From contig DTYX01000494.1 in assembly GCA_012961655.1 (NCBI GenBank), forward strand, positions 1 through 7,710: a DNA stretch of 7,710 bases, read 5' to 3'. A model generated the notes under the pieces. It was not told where the DNA came from. It searched no databases and worked only from the letters and a program-made list of their open reading frames with translations. Position 1 is the stretch's first letter, and each line of letters starts with the position of its first letter. The stretch is from Candidatus Poribacteria bacterium. Lineage in GTDB: Bacteria > Poribacteria > WGA-4E > DTYX01. This document shows positions 5,380-7,710 of this stretch, one piece after another. A program made the translations under genes and the position numbers.

Positions 5380-6168
5380 CTACATGCCGATGCCCCGTTT
5401 CGAGGATTCGATAAACTTCAAGAGGTATTCGACCTCCTCGTTGGGTTCAATGGTCTCTCGCACCTTCTTTACAGCTTGGCTCATATTCAACTTTGAGCGG
5501 AAAAGGATTCGAAAGGCGCGTTTTAGAAGTGTGATAGTTTGAGGAGGAAGAGTTCTCATCGGATTGATTTCGGACGTGCGCAAGCCGATAAGGTTTAATC
5601 CACGAACTTTAGCTGGGTTGCCAGTGGAGAGAGTAAAAGGCGGCACGTCCTGTGAAAAATATGAACATGCTCCCGACATGGACATTTTTCCCACTCGAAC
5701 GAACTGATGATAAGCCGTTTTAGCCCCGATTCGACAATTATCTTCGATTATCACATGCCCTCCGACAGTGGCTAAGTTCGCCATGATGACGTTGTCGCCG
5801 ATGACGCAATCATGTGCGATATTGACCCAGTTCATGAACAAGTTGTCATTTCCGATTATTGTAGCAGCTTCTTCGTCCGTCGCTCTGGAAATAGAGACAT
5901 ATTCACGAAAGACGTTTCTGTCTCCAATGATGGCATAACTTCTCCAACCGCCATACTTTAGATCTTTTGAGGGATTTCCTACTGTACATCCCCAAAATAA
6001 CTGGCAATCCTCGCCAATGATAGTCCAGCGGTCAATCTGCACCTGCGGGCCAATTTTCGTTCCACGCCCAATTCTCACCTCTTCGCTAATGATGCTGTAC
6101 GCACCAACTTCAACATCATCTGCCAATTCAGCTTTGGGATGAACAATCGCGGTTTCATGTATATTCAA
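5380..6168 (-). CDS. lpxA: UDP-N-acetylglucosamine acyltransferase LpxA
   Basis: LpxA transfers a 3-hydroxyacyl chain from ACP to the 3-OH of UDP-GlcNAc, the first step of lipid A synthesis, in the cytoplasm. With TTG at 6168 as start the protein has 262 residues, the same as E. coli LpxA, and begins NIHETAIVHPKAEL. Hexapeptide repeats of the left-handed beta helix fill about 1-185, followed by the helical C-terminal domain. The catalytic His is His119 in NIAHDC. The GxxTAxHQF and SQDVPPF motifs are present at about 148-156 and 171-177. Ala167 occupies the position of the E. coli Gly173 acyl-chain ruler. An upstream in-frame GTG at 6222 would add 18 non-conserved residues and is less likely. 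It lies in an operon between lpxC/fabZ and lpxI. Confidence 0.94.
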   Translation of the reverse strand: MNIHETAIVHPKAELADDVEVGAYSIISEEVRIGRGTKIGPQVQIDRWTIIGEDCQLFWGCTVGNPSKDLKYGGWRSYAIIGDRNVFREYVSISRATDEEAATIIGNDNLFMNWVNIAHDCVIGDNVIMANLATVGGHVIIEDNCRIGAKTAYHQFVRVGKMSMSGACSYFSQDVPPFTLSTGNPAKVRGLNLIGLRTSEINPMRTLPPQTITLLKRAFRILFRSKLNMSQAVKKVRETIEPNEEVEYLLKFIESSKRGIGM

Positions 6169-6175
6169 TGTTTTG

Positions 6176-6183
6176 CTCCCTTT
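6176..6183 (-). promoter_or_regulatory. Ribosome binding site deciding the TTG start of lpxA
   Basis: Minus-strand AAAGGGAG lies seven bases before TTG at 6168-6166. It selects the start that gives the canonical NIHxTAIV amino terminus and 262 residues. Confidence 0.7.
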
Positions 6184-6248
6184 CGTATGCCGATAACAGA
6201 AAGTCATCAGCATACAACTCACAGAAAACAGACAAGGAAGCTCCCGCC

Positions 6249-6301
6249 GGAATTAGGAATGCGGGATGCGGAATTAAAACAATTCCGAATTCCGAAATCC
6301 G
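6249..6301. repeat. Palindromic cluster of phased 7-bp units
   Basis: Four contiguous heptamers GGAATTA, GGAATGC, GGGATGC, GGAATTA (6249-6276) are followed by AAAC and three inverted heptamers AATTCCG, AATTCCG, AAATCCG (6281-6301). CGGAATT (6269-6275) pairs perfectly with AATTCCG (6281-6287), and the stem extends to 14 positions (6262-6275 with 6281-6294) with one mismatch and one wobble. It fills much of the 134-base gap between lpxC/fabZ and lpxA, ending one base before the fusion gene's stop codon. The rest of that gap shows only the lpxA ribosome site. An RNA hairpin here could protect or separate the two cistrons; that is inference. Confidence 0.75.
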
Positions 6302-6302
6302 T

Positions 6303-7619
6303 TCACCCTCCGAGATAAAAAGTCATCTCTGCCTCTGCGGTCGTTTTTCCATTGACGGATGCTTTACCTTTGGCTTTTGCGAACCTTTTTCTGATTGTAA
6401 TTATCTCAACTTCCAATCGCAATTGGTCGCCGGGCACAACGGAGTTTCTGAATTTAACTCTATCCGCTCCTGCAAAAAGCCCCAAGTTGGCGCGATGTTC
6501 CGGGAGGCGTTTTATTAAATATCCTGCTGTTTGAGCAAGAGCTTCCAATTGAAGGACAGCGGGCATTACAGGTTTGCCAGGGAAATGCCCTTGGAAAAAC
6601 AACTCGTTAATCGTAACGTTTTTAATGCCTACACCTCTCTTGCCATCTTCAATTTCAAGAATTCTATCGACCATCTGAAAAGGATAACGATGTTCCAAAA
6701 CTTTGTAAATCTCGGATGCTTCGATTGGCGGCGTCGCTTTTTCAGCATCTCCCACTTTGGTGGAATGTTCCACTTGTTTTTTCTGTCCTGATTCTCGGGA
6801 TTGCTCAAATATATTTTTGATGAGTTTCACATTTAATTCATGTCCCGACCGAATAGCCGTCAGATGTGCTTTAGGTATACAACCCAGAAGATATAGATCA
6901 CCGATAAGATCTAGAATTTTATGTCTCACCATCTCATCTTGAAATCTCAAGTCATTATCCGGCGTTCCTCCTTCACCGATAACTATGACATTATCACTGC
7001 TAGCGCCTTTGCCAAGTCCCTGTGCCTTTAAGAATTCGACTTCATCAGCAAAGCAGAACGTTCTTGCCGGGGCGACCTGTTCAAGATAGCTTGATTCATC
7101 AATTGTAATGCTGGTAAGTTGAGTGGGCAAATTAGGGTGGTCAAAAGCAAAAGTTATCTGAAATTGTGCGGCGGGAAGCATGATAAGCTGCTTATCCGCT
7201 TCAGAAATCGAGATAGCTTGAGTAATCTGAAAATACTGGCGGGGTGCATCTTGTTTGCTGATACCTACTTGTTTCAGTAATTCGACGTAAGGAAGTGCGC
7301 TGCCATCTGCGGCAGGTGTTTCCGGCGCGGATATTTCAACAATGGCATTATCTATTCGCATTCCTGCCAGAGCAGAGAGAACGTGTTCTATGCTATGCAC
7401 GCAAGCTTTCCCATTGCGAATACTGGTACAACGGGCAATTTCAGAGACATGATTGACAATATCGACTTTTATCTGGGGTTGTCCTGGCAGGTCAGTTCTG
7501 ACAAAAACAATGCCGTAATCTATCGGCGCTGGCTTAAAAGTCAACGAGGATTGAACTCCCAGCATAAGACTAATGCCGGAAAATGAGATGGGATTTTTAA
7601 CCGTTTGTTGATAATCCAA
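6303..7619 (-). CDS. lpxC/fabZ: LpxC/FabZ fusion: UDP-3-O-acyl-GlcNAc deacetylase and 3-hydroxyacyl-ACP dehydratase
   Basis: A 438-residue fusion when started at TTG (7619). The LpxC part (about 1-270) is a zinc deacetylase making the committed step of lipid A. Glu78 and His79 (SIEHVLSALAG), His233 and Asp237 (HKILDLIGDLYLLG) and His260 (SGHELN) match the base, the zinc ligands and the second catalytic His. APARTF holds the conserved Thr. A hydrophilic linker of about 30 residues joins the FabZ hotdog domain (about 303-438), with His345 in GHFPGKPVMP and Glu359 in LQLEALAQ. Such fusions are known in Bacteroidetes and some other phyla. Two oddities: the usual GLHSG motif reads SLMLG, so the position of E. 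coli His19 is Met, and the FabZ PVMPGVL motif reads PVMPAVL. An upstream TTG at 7652 lacks a good ribosome site. Confidence 0.93.
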   Translation of the reverse strand: MDYQQTVKNPISFSGISLMLGVQSSLTFKPAPIDYGIVFVRTDLPGQPQIKVDIVNHVSEIARCTSIRNGKACVHSIEHVLSALAGMRIDNAIVEISAPETPAADGSALPYVELLKQVGISKQDAPRQYFQITQAISISEADKQLIMLPAAQFQITFAFDHPNLPTQLTSITIDESSYLEQVAPARTFCFADEVEFLKAQGLGKGASSDNVIVIGEGGTPDNDLRFQDEMVRHKILDLIGDLYLLGCIPKAHLTAIRSGHELNVKLIKNIFEQSRESGQKKQVEHSTKVGDAEKATPPIEASEIYKVLEHRYPFQMVDRILEIEDGKRGVGIKNVTINELFFQGHFPGKPVMPAVLQLEALAQTAGYLIKRLPEHRANLGLFAGADRVKFRNSVVPGDQLRLEVEIITIRKRFAKAKGKASVNGKTTAEAEMTFYLGG

Positions 7620-7629
7620 CCTGAGTTTT

Positions 7630-7635
7630 CTCCTT
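7630..7635 (-). promoter_or_regulatory. Ribosome binding site supporting the TTG start of lpxC/fabZ
   Basis: Minus-strand AAGGAG lies ten bases before TTG at 7619-7617. The spacing is somewhat long, but this start aligns the catalytic residues with E. coli LpxC numbering (Glu78, His79). No ATG lies in range. Confidence 0.55.
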
Positions 7636-7657
7636 CCCACGTGGCGAAGCAAGATTC

Positions 7658-7710
7658 TTACGCGACATCTACTGCATTGTTAGATAACATCTTCAGCCAC
7701 GGATTGACAC
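7658..7710 (-). other. Possible 3' end of an upstream minus-strand gene
   Basis: One minus-strand frame is open from the window edge to TAA at 7660-7658 and reads VNPWLKMLSNNAVDVA. It would end 38 bases before the lpxC/fabZ start, as an upstream operon partner such as lpxD might. The stretch is too short to identify and could be non-coding leader. Confidence 0.25.

Noticed and set aside
6168..6222. GTG at 6222 as the start of lpxA
   Set aside because: It adds 18 residues not found in LpxA proteins, and the TTG at 6168 has a well-placed AAAGGGAG and gives exactly 262 residues.
7620..7652. TTG at 7652 as the start of lpxC/fabZ
   Set aside because: No good ribosome site precedes it, and the 11 extra residues fall outside the LpxC family start.

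Overview
The window looks like part of the chromosome of an uncultured Gram-negative bacterium, most like Candidatus Poribacteria. That assignment is inference. It rests on a secreted protein ending in a FlgD-like sorting domain with a PNPFNP...TWLPYKL signature, two LamG-like secreted proteins ending in a WGxIKK tail, and a lipid A pathway that uses an LpxC/FabZ fusion and LpxI. No tRNA, rRNA or CRISPR array was seen.

Layout. (1) Bases 1-816, plus strand: the 3' part of a secreted dockerin/cohesin-type protein with a C-terminal FlgD-like domain. A short GC-rich palindromic repeat sits in frame inside the cohesin-like domain. (2) Bases 817-1057: a convergent intergenic gap with one strong imperfect hairpin. 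(3) Bases 1058-2185, minus: a PLP-dependent SelA/DgaE-like enzyme. (4) Bases 2186-4507: an accessory segment bracketed by two REPIN-like elements. It holds two paralogous minus-strand LamG genes, a frameshifted IS1-type transposase fragment between them, and a truncated Rpn-family (PD-(D/E)XK) nuclease/transposase fragment. (5) Bases 4508-7619, minus: a compact lipid A operon in the order lpxC/fabZ, lpxA, lpxI.

The three lipid A genes cover successive early steps. LpxA acylates UDP-GlcNAc, LpxC deacetylates the product, and LpxI cleaves UDP-2,3-diacylglucosamine to lipid X. The FabZ half of the fusion supplies the beta-hydroxyacyl-ACP dehydratase of fatty acid synthesis, which competes for the same hydroxyacyl-ACP pool. 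lpxB does not follow lpxI here; the operon runs out into repeat and pseudogene debris.

The most interesting structure is in the repeats. Both REPIN-like elements consist of two inverted units. Each of the four units is a GTAG foot followed directly by a hairpin of about 8 bp whose loop begins TCC, while the stem sequences differ. A separate palindrome built from exactly phased 7-bp units lies between lpxC/fabZ and lpxA. Three of the six complete genes appear to start with TTG.
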